A stretch of DNA of 64,000 bases from Pyrinomonadaceae bacterium (GTDB lineage: Bacteria; Acidobacteriota; Blastocatellia; Pyrinomonadales; Pyrinomonadaceae), in NCBI GenBank assembly GCA_017983495.1, contig JAGOBH010000006.1, positions 3,536-67,535 on the forward strand. Direction: 5' to 3'. The position numbers and the translations under genes are program-made. Under the pieces are notes generated by a model that was not told the DNA's origin, ran no database searches, and saw nothing but the letters and a program-made list of their open reading frames with translations. This document shows positions 54,584-64,000 of this stretch, piece after piece. How positions within the stretch are numbered: the first letter of the stretch is position 1; each line of letters starts with the position of its first letter.

Positions 54584-55447
54584 ATGGAGAATATACGCGA
54601 TCTCGCACGCAAGGTCTTGGACGCCAATCTGCCGGCCAATGCCATCTACACATCAAATCAGAATCCACCCTTTTACCAGAACGAGTTTACGAGACTCACA
54701 AACACGAATCACCTGGTATTGATGGCCAATTGGGAGGGCGGAGGCCGTATGACGGCCTGTAATGGGTTCGTCAACTGGTACGCTCAACAGATCGGGATCA
54801 AGGACATTACCAATTGGTTTAACTTAAAGCAGGCCCTGGGTTACATTTACAAAACCGACGCATGGGTCGAGCCCGCCGCCGGGCTTAAGCCAAAATACGG
54901 CGACATTCTAAGACACAAAAAGTACCACGTTGACGTCGCATTGGATTTCGAAGGGCCATATCTCGTTCGTGCAGCTGCCGGACAGGGGGACGGAACGGAA
55001 CACAGCATGCACCGTAGGCCGCCGTATACTCAGGAGGCTCTATTATCGGAGTATGACGTTTTGCGTCGGGTTCGCGGAGACAATCCGTATGATCCTGCTA
55101 AGCTCGAGGGCTGGCTGGATATCGAACTCTATTTCTCATCGCCTCAGTTCGTACCTGTTCCGGAGTGGTTGGTCGGCTGGTGGAAGATCTATTGGCGCGG
55201 CCAGGACTACTATTATTATTTTGACCGCGACTATGTTGTGAAATGGACCCAGATCAGGCCGCCGACCTGGATAACTCCGATAGGCGAAAGCGGTAAGGGT
55301 ACTTTTTCCGTCGATTATCCATTCGTGACAACGAAATGGGACGATACCGGTACGATCGAGAGGTTTGCTGTTGAACCTCTGTCGGACGATCGTAATATGG
55401 CCGGGATGCTCAACGAAATTGAGTTCATTACCGCTGTGAAAATGTAG
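54584..55447 (+). CDS. Unknown protein with papain-like (CHAP/NlpC-style) Cys-His pattern
   Basis: The start at 54584 follows GGAGG and gives 287 residues without signal peptide. The N-terminal half has a candidate nucleophile Cys in GRMTACNGFVNWYAQQIG and a candidate catalytic His in GDILRHKKYHVDVALDFEG, in the order seen in papain-like amidases. The C-terminal part is Trp/Tyr-rich (YWRGQDYYYYFDRDYVVKW). It might be an amidase or an effector delivered by another route. No family is recognised; neighbours give no hint. Confidence 0.6.
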   Translation: MENIRDLARKVLDANLPANAIYTSNQNPPFYQNEFTRLTNTNHLVLMANWEGGGRMTACNGFVNWYAQQIGIKDITNWFNLKQALGYIYKTDAWVEPAAGLKPKYGDILRHKKYHVDVALDFEGPYLVRAAAGQGDGTEHSMHRRPPYTQEALLSEYDVLRRVRGDNPYDPAKLEGWLDIELYFSSPQFVPVPEWLVGWWKIYWRGQDYYYYFDRDYVVKWTQIRPPTWITPIGESGKGTFSVDYPFVTTKWDDTGTIERFAVEPLSDDRNMAGMLNEIEFITAVKM

Positions 55448-55526
55448 CGTGCCGAGATTATCCGGATCGAAGACTATGAGATCGCTTTACTTCATGGCCG
55501 GCAGCTTTTGTAAGGCGGATAGTGCG

Positions 55527-57041
55527 TCAGCGACGCGGCAATTCTTCGCCGATCGACCATACGATCAGTGAACTCGACAGGCCGTACCCGGACAGGCGAC
55601 CGGCAATCATGATTATGGTTTCGCCCGGCGTAACCACGCCGGCATCGATCAAGGTTTTCTCGCCAGTTTTCAGGAGATCGCCGGTCTTGTCAGGGCTGCT
55701 ATTTAGCAGGTCCAACATTGTGGTGTCGCCGATCGGTCTCATCGCGTCGGCCGATCCGAGATTGTCATGACAAAAAGGCCTCACACCCCATATTAGAGAT
55801 AGTTGGTTTCGAACGTCCGGTGATGATGTAAGTGCAAATGTCTGCAAGCCCGAGCGAACCGTCGAAAGCCGACGTGCCATCAATCCCGATTCTGTAAACA
55901 CGGAGACCTTATCGGTCTTGATCTCTTTTGCTGCGTAGGCCGCGGCCTTGCACAATGCTTGGCTCGTGCGTCCCGACGGAGCCTGGGTAAGCTTGACCGG
56001 CTTTTTCAACATTTCCGGTTTTATCGTCTCAGCCGAGTCGATGATCTTGACCATCATCTTGACTGATTCGACCGGATATTTTCCGCTTGCGGTCTCAGCA
56101 GAAAGCATAACTGCGTCGGTTCCGTCCCAGACGGCATTGGCGACATCTGAGGCTTCGGCTCGGGTCGGAAACGGATTTTCGATCATCGACTGAAGCATCT
56201 GCGTCGCAGTTATGACGAATTTGTCATGAGCGACCGCAAGTTCGATTATTCTCTTCTGATATACAGGCACGAGTTCGACACTCGTTTCGACGCCGAGATC
56301 GCCGCGGGCGACCATCAGACCATCAGTTTCGCCAATAATTTCTATCAGATTCTCGATGGCCTCGGCCTTTTCGATCTTGGCGACAAGCAATGCACGGCCG
56401 ATCTCGCGCTTATTTAGGCTCTTTATGATGTCCTTGACTTCCTTACAATCCGCGGCCGTACGTACGAATGAAAGTGCAATGTAGTCGACGTTTTGTTCGA
56501 TCGCCCAGATCAGGTCCGAGCGGTCTTTTTCGGTAAGCGATGGTATCGGAAGAGGCGTATTGGGCAGATTAATGCCCTTTCTTTCGCTGAGGATGCCGCC
56601 GGTTACGACGCGGCAGACGACATCGGTTATCGACTTTGATTCAACGACCAATTCCAGAGCGCCGTCGTCCAGCAAAATGCGGGCACCCGGTGAGACCGAG
56701 TCGGGCAATTCGGCAAAGGTCGTCGCAACAATATTCTCGTCGCCGACAATGTCTCGCGTAGTGATCGTGAAAAGCTGGCCTTCGCGGAGGATCACCGAAA
56801 GGCCGTCCGTCAAGGTCCGTGTCCGTATCTTCGGACCGGAAAGATCGACCAGGATCGCGAGCGGTTCGCCGAGGGCCGCCGCCGCAGCACGTGCCATTCG
56901 TACCGTCTCGGTGTGCTCCTCACGCGTCCCGTGTGACATGTTGATCCGGACAGCGTTCAGTCCAGCCTGGATCATCGTTTCGACCGTTTGCTGATCTTTT
57001 GAGGCAGGGCCGAGTGTGGCCAATATCTTTGCTCTTCGCAT
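55527..57041 (-). CDS. pyk: Pyruvate kinase
   Basis: Pyruvate kinase turns phosphoenolpyruvate and ADP into pyruvate and ATP. The 504-residue protein shows ILATLGPASKDQQTVETMI, VRINMSHGTREEH, ILVDLSGPKIRTRT, the active site MVARGDLGVETSVE with the metal Glu and Asp, and ATQMLQSMIENPFPTRAEASDVANAV. The C-terminal domain includes SVFTESGLMARRLS. It converges on the unknown 54584 gene, 79 bases apart. Confidence 0.96.
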   Translation of the reverse strand: MRRAKILATLGPASKDQQTVETMIQAGLNAVRINMSHGTREEHTETVRMARAAAAALGEPLAILVDLSGPKIRTRTLTDGLSVILREGQLFTITTRDIVGDENIVATTFAELPDSVSPGARILLDDGALELVVESKSITDVVCRVVTGGILSERKGINLPNTPLPIPSLTEKDRSDLIWAIEQNVDYIALSFVRTAADCKEVKDIIKSLNKREIGRALLVAKIEKAEAIENLIEIIGETDGLMVARGDLGVETSVELVPVYQKRIIELAVAHDKFVITATQMLQSMIENPFPTRAEASDVANAVWDGTDAVMLSAETASGKYPVESVKMMVKIIDSAETIKPEMLKKPVKLTQAPSGRTSQALCKAAAYAAKEIKTDKVSVFTESGLMARRLSTVRSGLQTFALTSSPDVRNQLSLIWGVRPFCHDNLGSADAMRPIGDTTMLDLLNSSPDKTGDLLKTGEKTLIDAGVVTPGETIIMIAGRLSGYGLSSSLIVWSIGEELPRR

Positions 57042-57087
57042 TTGATTGATTTTACAGTAATGACGCCCAAGACGCGAAAGTGATCCT

Positions 57088-59043
57088 TCAGGCCTTGTTC
57101 GCGAGGATCCGAGATCTTTTCTGATAATTGAGAACTGTTCCGATAAAAGTGGAATGTGACCACGTAAGAGGAGAAACGGATGCTGTTCTGCCGCTGATCG
57201 GTTCGATCTGCTCGGCCAGGACGCCTGACGGTAATGCCATGGCCACCACGATGTCGATCAGATCGCGGGCCCGAATCAGGTCGTCAGGTACCTCGGCTAT
57301 GGCAATATAATATTCGGCGAGCCACAACGTGCAGATTATCCACGTGTTACCAACGACCGAATCACTCTCTCGCATGTACCCATCATTCTGAAATCGAGCG
57401 ACGCCTCCCGGAATCGGCCCGTTCGTGAGGCTTTTCTCGATCGCCTGCATCGTGCCTGCGGCCATTTCATCTTTAGCGTCGAAGCATCCGAAGTAAAAGA
57501 CGCCAAAAAGTGAGGCATCGACCGTTGTGTCAGGCGTCATCGAGCCATCGCCATTAGACAGCAAACCCCGTAAGAATCGGCCATTTTCGCGACTGTACAG
57601 ATGCGTAATCATCGCATCAACCATATCGCTTGCAGCGGTGTCGTAATTTACCGCACGTTCACCGTCACCATAAACTCGGGCGAAATTTGCCGCTGCCCTG
57701 AGACCGGCAACGACTGTTGAACATGTAAACGTGTGCACGCCACGCCGGTCTTCCCATAGATTCCAGCTCGGGCTCGGAAGTTTGGCCGCAGGGTCGCGAA
57801 AAGCCAACATAAAGTCGGCACACTTCAAGATCAGATGCCTGTAAAGTTCGTGAAAATCGGATGACCCCGGATGTTTCGAATAATGTTCCCACAATGCCCA
57901 AATGACCAGTGCGGTCTCGTCTTCCTGGATCGGATACATTGGGCGGCGCTCGTATTTATCCCAATATGAATGCCATCCTGACCCGACAGAGCCGTCAGGA
58001 TTGTACTTTTGTAAGAAATAACCCCGTTCATGGACGATCCTCTGACAAAGGCTAAAGAAGGGGCTGGAAATATCCGGAAAGCCGGCCTCGTCCATCGCAT
58101 TTGCCACAAATGCACCGTCCCGGGGCCAAAGATAGCTATAATGATCCGTTGCACGATCCGTCACATCGTGGTCGTTCGCAGCAATTATCGCCCCGGCATG
58201 GTCTGTTTGCGTTCGCACTATCAAGAGACTTCGCCGGTACAGATCTTGTACTTCGGATGAGAGCCCTGAGTACTCGATCTCGGAGGATCTGAGCCAGTTT
58301 CGCCAGTAGTTGATCGACTCGTCGAGGTATTCCGCCGGCCCGTTCCTTAAGACGTTGCGATTGGATTCAGCTACATGCTTGTGCGACGTCCCGGCAGCGA
58401 TCCAGTAATAAAATTCAAAATTACCGTTCTCATCACACGGACAATTGATCCCGATGGTAGAATCGACAGAACCTTCGGTGATCGCTCCACCGTGTAGATC
58501 GCCGTCTTCGGCATCTCGCCATGTGCCTTCGGTATTGCGAAATGCCTTTCGGCCGGTCGCAAACTGGTCGAAATGGGGTTCGGTGTTGATCAGAAAATAC
58601 CGGTGCTTTTTATAATGGATCAGTGAGAGCGTCTCGGGGTCGTAGAACGCTGTGTCACCAACCTTATTTTCGTAGATGCGGAAATCGTGATGGAGAAACA
58701 AGCGAATATCACGATTGCTGCCGGAAAGATCGGTAACGCGTACCCGCCGCAAAAAGATGCTCTCGCGGCTCACGACGGTGTCATTGCAAACTACTTCGAG
58801 CCCAAGGGAATTGTTTCGAAGTGTGACGTCGGTAACTAGAGTGTCCGGTAAATATTTCAGCGTTCGCTGCCACAAATCATCGTGTATCCACGAGAATGCA
58901 CCATCCACCCAAACACCAAAACGAAATGGAAAGCCCTCTGAGTGGTTTTCCTGCCCGACATGGGGAAAATAGACGTCCCGGATCTGATACTTATCGTCAA
59001 AAGTTACGAGCAAATTGCCGTTGCCGACCGGAATGTCTCTCAT
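57088..59043 (-). CDS. Glycoside hydrolase family 15 (glucoamylase-type) enzyme
   Basis: The 651-residue protein has an N-terminal beta-sandwich (MRDIPVGNGNLLVTFDDKYQ) and an (alpha/alpha)6 barrel with YSYLWPRDGAFVANAMDEAG carrying a conserved Arg-Asp, and later VVGNTWIICTLWLAEYYIA. No signal peptide is seen, so it is likely cytoplasmic and may act on glycogen or trehalose-like glucans. The catalytic Glu pair would lie in QEDETALVIWALWEHY and the later barrel. It starts 46 bases from pyk, on the same strand. Confidence 0.9.
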   Translation of the reverse strand: MRDIPVGNGNLLVTFDDKYQIRDVYFPHVGQENHSEGFPFRFGVWVDGAFSWIHDDLWQRTLKYLPDTLVTDVTLRNNSLGLEVVCNDTVVSRESIFLRRVRVTDLSGSNRDIRLFLHHDFRIYENKVGDTAFYDPETLSLIHYKKHRYFLINTEPHFDQFATGRKAFRNTEGTWRDAEDGDLHGGAITEGSVDSTIGINCPCDENGNFEFYYWIAAGTSHKHVAESNRNVLRNGPAEYLDESINYWRNWLRSSEIEYSGLSSEVQDLYRRSLLIVRTQTDHAGAIIAANDHDVTDRATDHYSYLWPRDGAFVANAMDEAGFPDISSPFFSLCQRIVHERGYFLQKYNPDGSVGSGWHSYWDKYERRPMYPIQEDETALVIWALWEHYSKHPGSSDFHELYRHLILKCADFMLAFRDPAAKLPSPSWNLWEDRRGVHTFTCSTVVAGLRAAANFARVYGDGERAVNYDTAASDMVDAMITHLYSRENGRFLRGLLSNGDGSMTPDTTVDASLFGVFYFGCFDAKDEMAAGTMQAIEKSLTNGPIPGGVARFQNDGYMRESDSVVGNTWIICTLWLAEYYIAIAEVPDDLIRARDLIDIVVAMALPSGVLAEQIEPISGRTASVSPLTWSHSTFIGTVLNYQKRSRILANKA

Positions 59044-59058
59044 ATTGAAAGTGCAATC

Positions 59059-59631
59059 CTAATTTCGATTAACGGCAGTTTCGACCGCTTTATCAAGTTC
59101 GGCCTTAATAGCGGCGTTGTAACCGATGAACTTCTGAACGAGACGGCCCTGTCGGTCGAAAACCGCAGTTTGCGGGATCGAACTGGATTCGGCGAAAATA
59201 TACCGGTTCAACGCGTCTTCCGGGACCGCGATCTCGTAGTCGATCTTAGTTTCTTTAACAAATTCGGGTATCTTCAGCAGGTCTTCTTCGCCGCCAACGT
59301 TCAGGCCCACGATCAAAAGGTTGTCAGCCCCGTGTTTGGCAAGCAATTCGTTGAGGTGCGGGATCTCTTGACGGCAAGGGCCGCAATAAGTCGCCCAAAA
59401 ATCAAGAATTACGGCCTTTCCGCGAAACGCCGCGATCTTTCCAACGTTGCCCTCAAGTGTCGTCCATTCCATCTCGGGGATCGGTTTGGAAGGCGGCAAC
59501 GGAACGTTGGACTGCGGAACGCCATTGACCGAAACCGGCCGATCAGAGACCGCAACCGGAGCCGCCGCAGGCCGGCAACCCATTGAGACCATAATCGTCA
59601 CAACAAAAATCAAGATCGTGATCATTCGCAT
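59059..59631 (-). CDS. Thioredoxin-like (TlpA/ResA) lipoprotein
   Basis: The 190-residue product has a lipobox VSMGC (Cys 19). The thioredoxin fold is clear: VILDFWATYCGPCRQEIPHLN with redox CGPC, and a cis-Pro region in SSIPQTAVFDRQGRLVQKF. It probably reduces disulfides on the outer face of the inner membrane, for example in cytochrome c maturation. It is 15 bases before the GH15 gene on the same strand. Confidence 0.92.
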   Translation of the reverse strand: MRMITILIFVVTIMVSMGCRPAAAPVAVSDRPVSVNGVPQSNVPLPPSKPIPEMEWTTLEGNVGKIAAFRGKAVILDFWATYCGPCRQEIPHLNELLAKHGADNLLIVGLNVGGEEDLLKIPEFVKETKIDYEIAVPEDALNRYIFAESSSIPQTAVFDRQGRLVQKFIGYNAAIKAELDKAVETAVNRN

Positions 59632-59721
59632 AGGCAGTTAAATGTTAAACGTTGGGCCGCAATTTGTAAAAGATCACGATAGTCGATTTGCCCGTTTCGC
59701 AATAATCGATAACATTGAACC

Positions 59722-60306
59722 GTGACCCGATATCCATCCTCAGTAAGAGAAATCTCCGCATCGCCTCGATCAGTTGGCGATGTGTCCGGCTCAAATGGAG
59801 ACGGGCTCGAAGCGAACCTGTCGTGCGGGTCATTCGTTCGTTTCACCGTGAGGATCGACGAAAGCAGCCGATTCGTCGAAAAGATCAAGTTTCGTTCGAA
59901 CGGTTGCGGGTACATGATCGCCGCGGCCGAGGTGCTCGCAGAAATGGTTTCTGGAATGTCGCTTGACTCATTACGCGGCCTCGATGAGCGGGTTCTCTGT
60001 GATCGTATCCTTGACTCGCTTGGACCGAACGAAGTCCTTCGCACTGACTGTGTTTTTGCAGCGATCAGTGCTCTCAGGAAGACGTTTCGTGACCATCGAA
60101 GCCGGCGGGCCGATGAATTTATCGGCGAAGGTGCATTGGTATGCACGTGTTTCGGTATAACGGAATCGACGATCGACGCGTTGATCGAGGCAAACAAACT
60201 GGAGTCGGTAGAAGACGTCGCTGATGCTTGCAATGCCGGTCGTGGTTGCGGTTCGTGCCGAATGCTGATCGAGCAGATGCTGGATGTTCGCGGCGCAACG
60301 CTATAG
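59722..60306 (+). CDS. NifU/IscU-like scaffold fused to a BFD-type [2Fe-2S] domain
   Basis: The 194-residue protein opens with a GTG and the NifU-N style RYPSSVREISASPRSVGDV. The three scaffold Cys lie in NLSCGSF, FRSNGCGYMIAAAE and LRTDCVFAAISAL. The C-terminal about 50 residues hold the BFD-like pattern CTCFGITESTIDALI then CNAGRGCGSC, which binds a [2Fe-2S] cluster. It likely assembles or hands on Fe-S clusters. The C-terminal Nfu domain of full NifU is missing. Confidence 0.85.
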   Translation: MTRYPSSVREISASPRSVGDVSGSNGDGLEANLSCGSFVRFTVRIDESSRFVEKIKFRSNGCGYMIAAAEVLAEMVSGMSLDSLRGLDERVLCDRILDSLGPNEVLRTDCVFAAISALRKTFRDHRSRRADEFIGEGALVCTCFGITESTIDALIEANKLESVEDVADACNAGRGCGSCRMLIEQMLDVRGATL

Positions 60307-60420
60307 TTTGTGCTATACTTTTCGGAAATTGCCGCTAAGAGGCAGAGATTATTTTTTGGAGAACCGGTCAACTTATCTTCTGACCACGATTAGCCGAGCA
60401 AGATACTACTCGACACAACA

Positions 60421-61818
60421 ATGGACGACCCTGCCAGTTTGTTCGCTTTCTTTTTTGAATCGACCGTAGTCGGAGCCGAACCCACCGCATTTTCCTCAGT
60501 TTCGAAATTGCTGCTTGTCATCTTTTTGGTGCTGGCGAACGGCTTTTTTGTAGCGAGCGAGTTTGCTCTCGTTGCCGTTCGAAAGACGCGGATCGAGGCA
60601 CTCGCGGCCGAAAGTAAGGCTGCACGACGTGTGCTCGATATCCTCAATAACTTAAGCGCCTATATCTCGGCAACACAACTTGGTATTACTCTCGCGTCGC
60701 TCGGCCTTGGCTGGGTCGGCGAACCTGCGGTCGCGGCGTTGCTCGAACCGGTGCTCATCTATATTGGCGAAGCGACCGGAGCTCCGTTTATCGCCGGCGG
60801 AGCGGTTCTGCACGCGATCTCGTTCACGATCGCCTTTACGTTTATTACGTTTCTTCATATCGTGTTTGGCGAATTGGCGCCAAAGACCGCTGCCTTGGAG
60901 CTTTCTGAACGCGTGGCGATGTTGATTGCCTTGCCGCTGGGTATTTTTTACAAAGTTTTCAGCTATCCGATCAGATTGCTCGATTGGACCGGCACGCGAA
61001 CCGTACGGCTATTTGGCCTGGTACCGAGCAGCGAGCATGGGTCGAGCTATAGTGAAGATGAGATCCGGCATTTGATCAAATTGTCGCAGGAAAGCGGCCA
61101 CATCAACGCTGAAGAAAGTGACCTTATCAATAAGGTTTTCGAGTTTTCCGAAACGACCGTCAAAGAAGCGATGATTCCCCGGACCGAGATAGTTGCGATC
61201 CCGCTGGCCAGTTCGCTTGAGGATATAGCAAAGTCATTTGGCGAACACGGTTACTCGCGGGTACCGGTCTATCGTGATTCGCTCGACGACATCGCGGGCG
61301 TCATTCACAGCAAAGATCTTGTCGCATTTACTTACAAACCAAAGAGTTTCGATCTCGATAAGGTCATGCACAAGCCTAACTACGTCGTCGATACGGCACG
61401 GCTTGAGGATGTCCTAAGACAGATGCAGAAGGAGAAGTTTCACTTCGGTTTTGTTGTAGATGAGCACGGCGGTGTCGAAGGCATTATCACACTCGAAGAC
61501 CTGCTCGAAGAGATAGTCGGTGACATTTCTGACGAGCACGACGAAGAGGTTAACGAACAAATCAAGGAACAGCCCGACGGCAGCTATGTACTGGACGGTG
61601 GGCTGGCCGTGCGTGACCTTAACCGTCGGCTTGACATGAACCTGCCGATCTCGGAAGGTTACACGACCATCGCCGGATTTTTGATGTCCGAGTCAGGACA
61701 ACTGCTCGACGAAGGCGAGACGGTTCCATTCAACGGACACGTTTTCAAGATCGAGAAGGTCGACAAACGGCGAATAATTCGGGTCAGAATGGAGGCCACG
61801 GCTTCCGATCACGAGTAG
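60421..61818 (+). CDS. CNNM/CBS-pair hemolysin-C family membrane protein
   Basis: The 465-residue protein has an N-terminal CNNM (DUF21) transmembrane domain (about 20-200: FFVASEFALVAVRKTRIEAL, QLGITLASLGLGWVGEPAVA, FGELAPKTAALELSE), a CBS pair (about 225-340: MIPRTEIVAIPLASSLEDI, HSKDLVAFTY) and a C-terminal CorC_HlyC domain (about 355-440: YVLDGGLAVRDLNRRL). It likely moves Mg or other divalent ions. The old name hemolysin is historical. Confidence 0.92.
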   Translation: MDDPASLFAFFFESTVVGAEPTAFSSVSKLLLVIFLVLANGFFVASEFALVAVRKTRIEALAAESKAARRVLDILNNLSAYISATQLGITLASLGLGWVGEPAVAALLEPVLIYIGEATGAPFIAGGAVLHAISFTIAFTFITFLHIVFGELAPKTAALELSERVAMLIALPLGIFYKVFSYPIRLLDWTGTRTVRLFGLVPSSEHGSSYSEDEIRHLIKLSQESGHINAEESDLINKVFEFSETTVKEAMIPRTEIVAIPLASSLEDIAKSFGEHGYSRVPVYRDSLDDIAGVIHSKDLVAFTYKPKSFDLDKVMHKPNYVVDTARLEDVLRQMQKEKFHFGFVVDEHGGVEGIITLEDLLEEIVGDISDEHDEEVNEQIKEQPDGSYVLDGGLAVRDLNRRLDMNLPISEGYTTIAGFLMSESGQLLDEGETVPFNGHVFKIEKVDKRRIIRVRMEATASDHE

Positions 61819-61838
61819 ATCGTTCCTTTGGAATAGCG

Positions 61839-62864
61839 ATGACAAGTTACCGAAAAAATGATCCTTCGATCACCTTATTTTTGACCCTTGGTTTTCTGTT
61901 TCTGGCGGTGCTGGGATGTTCTGAAACTGCTAGATCCCCGGAATGGCCGAAGAGCCGGAAGATCGCGGGGAAAGAGCAAGGGCTTTCTCACATCAACGGA
62001 TTGGTAGTCGATGAAAAATACGCTTATTTGTCCATCGGCGGCACAATTGCCGACAAGAATGCCGGCACGAACGGGCTTCGTCGCGTTTCGCTAAGCGACG
62101 GGGCTGTTTCGATGATCGATAACGGCGAGAAAATGCCGCAATCTGACCGCGGTGGCCTCGCTTCGGATGAGACCCATATCTACTTGAACGCCGGCGGTAG
62201 CATCGTGCGTGTTGCCAAATCCGGTGGGCCGTCCGAAATTGTCACATCCGAAAATGTCGGCGTCGGGATCGACCTCGCCGTTGATGATTCTCGTGTCTAC
62301 TGGATCAATCATGGATATTATTCGGCCGGAACGCCTACAGTTCCGACGCCGATCTACTCGGCACCAAAGACTGGCGGCAAGGCGGAAACGATCAGTGAAC
62401 CTCAGAACGTTCCCCATTCGATCGCCGTCGATGAGCGGTACGTCTATTGGTGTACGTTAAACGCGATCATTAAGCAGCCCAAAACGGGCGGAAAAGCAGA
62501 GACGGTTTTCCAGGCCGGCGATGACGAAGGAATTGACGAACTGGCGGCCGACGCCGACAGCATTTATTTTGGATTCCGAGGCTCGGGGGAATCACGTTGG
62601 GCACTCCGAAAGGTCGCAAAATCCGGCGGCCAGCCGGTCACACTCGTGAAGCGATTTTCACTCAAGCCCATGGTTGTCGACGAAGCGAACGTGTACTTTT
62701 TCGACGAGGAAGGGATGTCCGGGGACGCCTTGTGTCGTGTACCGAAGGCCGGTGGAGACGTCGTACGGATCGACACCGGATACTCAAGCCGGGTGATCGC
62801 TCAACGCGGCTCATCGCTGTTTTTCGCGAGTCTGGACACCATATATTCGATCCCAAAAAACTAA
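61839..62864 (+). CDS. Beta-propeller lipoprotein of unknown function
   Basis: The 341-residue product has a signal with lipobox LAVLGC (about Cys 27). The mature part repeats short blades such as LVVDEKYAYLSIGG, VDDSRVYWINHGYYS, VDERYVYWCTLN, ADADSIYFGFRGS and VDEANVYFFDEEG, about six to seven in total, typical of DUF5050/TolB-like propellers. It is probably a surface binding protein. It lies 20 bases after the CNNM gene. Confidence 0.85.
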   Translation: MTSYRKNDPSITLFLTLGFLFLAVLGCSETARSPEWPKSRKIAGKEQGLSHINGLVVDEKYAYLSIGGTIADKNAGTNGLRRVSLSDGAVSMIDNGEKMPQSDRGGLASDETHIYLNAGGSIVRVAKSGGPSEIVTSENVGVGIDLAVDDSRVYWINHGYYSAGTPTVPTPIYSAPKTGGKAETISEPQNVPHSIAVDERYVYWCTLNAIIKQPKTGGKAETVFQAGDDEGIDELAADADSIYFGFRGSGESRWALRKVAKSGGQPVTLVKRFSLKPMVVDEANVYFFDEEGMSGDALCRVPKAGGDVVRIDTGYSSRVIAQRGSSLFFASLDTIYSIPKN

Positions 62865-62916
62865 GAACTATTGTTTTTGCGAAAGCCGATCCAAGCCGTT
62901 ACGATTGTAAAAGTAA

Positions 62917-64000
<1,084 letters not shown>

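Noticed and set aside
59622..60371. Minus-strand 249-codon open frame
   Set aside because: It is antisense to the NifU-BFD gene, whose plus-strand translation has conserved Cys motifs; the minus frame is Ser/Arg-rich without any domain.

Overview
The window is a gene-dense bacterial chromosome segment at roughly 52% G+C. I infer an Acidobacteriota member, most likely class Blastocatellia (Pyrinomonadaceae-like). The basis is an alternative complex III locus fused to a caa3-type oxidase locus, a transmembrane winged-helix/TolB-propeller regulator, secreted proteins rich in Pro/Thr (TPSP-type), delta-60 and FG-GAP-like repeat proteins, and a serine/threonine kinase-like receptor. No 16S rRNA is present, so the placement is inference. 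No phage, insertion sequence or CRISPR array was seen.

Layout. 1-5.7 kb: the 3' part of an M28 peptidase, a small membrane protein, tsaD and a secreted sugar-dehydrogenase/FG-GAP protein. 5.7-9.4 kb: a tight minus-strand housekeeping operon read obgE-nadD-rsfS-rlmH-dksA-like-comF. 9.6-17.9 kb: an accessory stretch of secreted or surface proteins (a tiny repeat protein, a membrane winged-helix regulator, two paralogous Pro/Thr-rich proteins, a lipoprotein, a 928-residue delta-60 protein). Inside it lies a 0.9 kb non-coding island with a run of GAAA-tetraloop hairpins on the minus strand, then four co-oriented DnaA boxes and an AT-rich tract. This island is the most unusual part of the window and a candidate replication origin or DnaA-binding locus. 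18-21.3 kb: rplU-rpmA, hpt, and rpiB-deoC with matching N-terminal extensions. 21.3-34 kb: a TPR/TonB protein, a pseudokinase receptor, msrPQ, an acyltransferase, a DnaC-like helicase loader, a cREC receiver protein, TetR, creatininase, rarA, a beta-barrel protein, tRNA-Phe, a lipoprotein and recA.

34.4-49.3 kb: a ROK protein, then a co-directional respiratory block actABCDEF, a conserved membrane protein, a sco gene, and coxBACD. Electrons would pass from quinol through ACIII to the cytochrome c fused to CoxB and on to oxygen; the block ends at a strong hairpin terminator. 49.4-52.1 kb: a LolA-like lipoprotein, an ABC ATPase, a 56-residue membrane protein and LolA, apparently an envelope lipoprotein-handling set. 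52.2-64 kb: a radical SAM enzyme, an NTF2-like protein, a VIT1-type transporter, an unknown Cys/His protein, pyruvate kinase, a GH15 glucoamylase, a thioredoxin-like lipoprotein, a NifU-BFD fusion, a CNNM/CBS protein, a propeller lipoprotein, and enolase cut by the window end.

Starts were chosen from family alignment memory and visible Shine-Dalgarno sequences, so several differ from the longest open frame. All family calls are from reading the translated sequence; no search was run.
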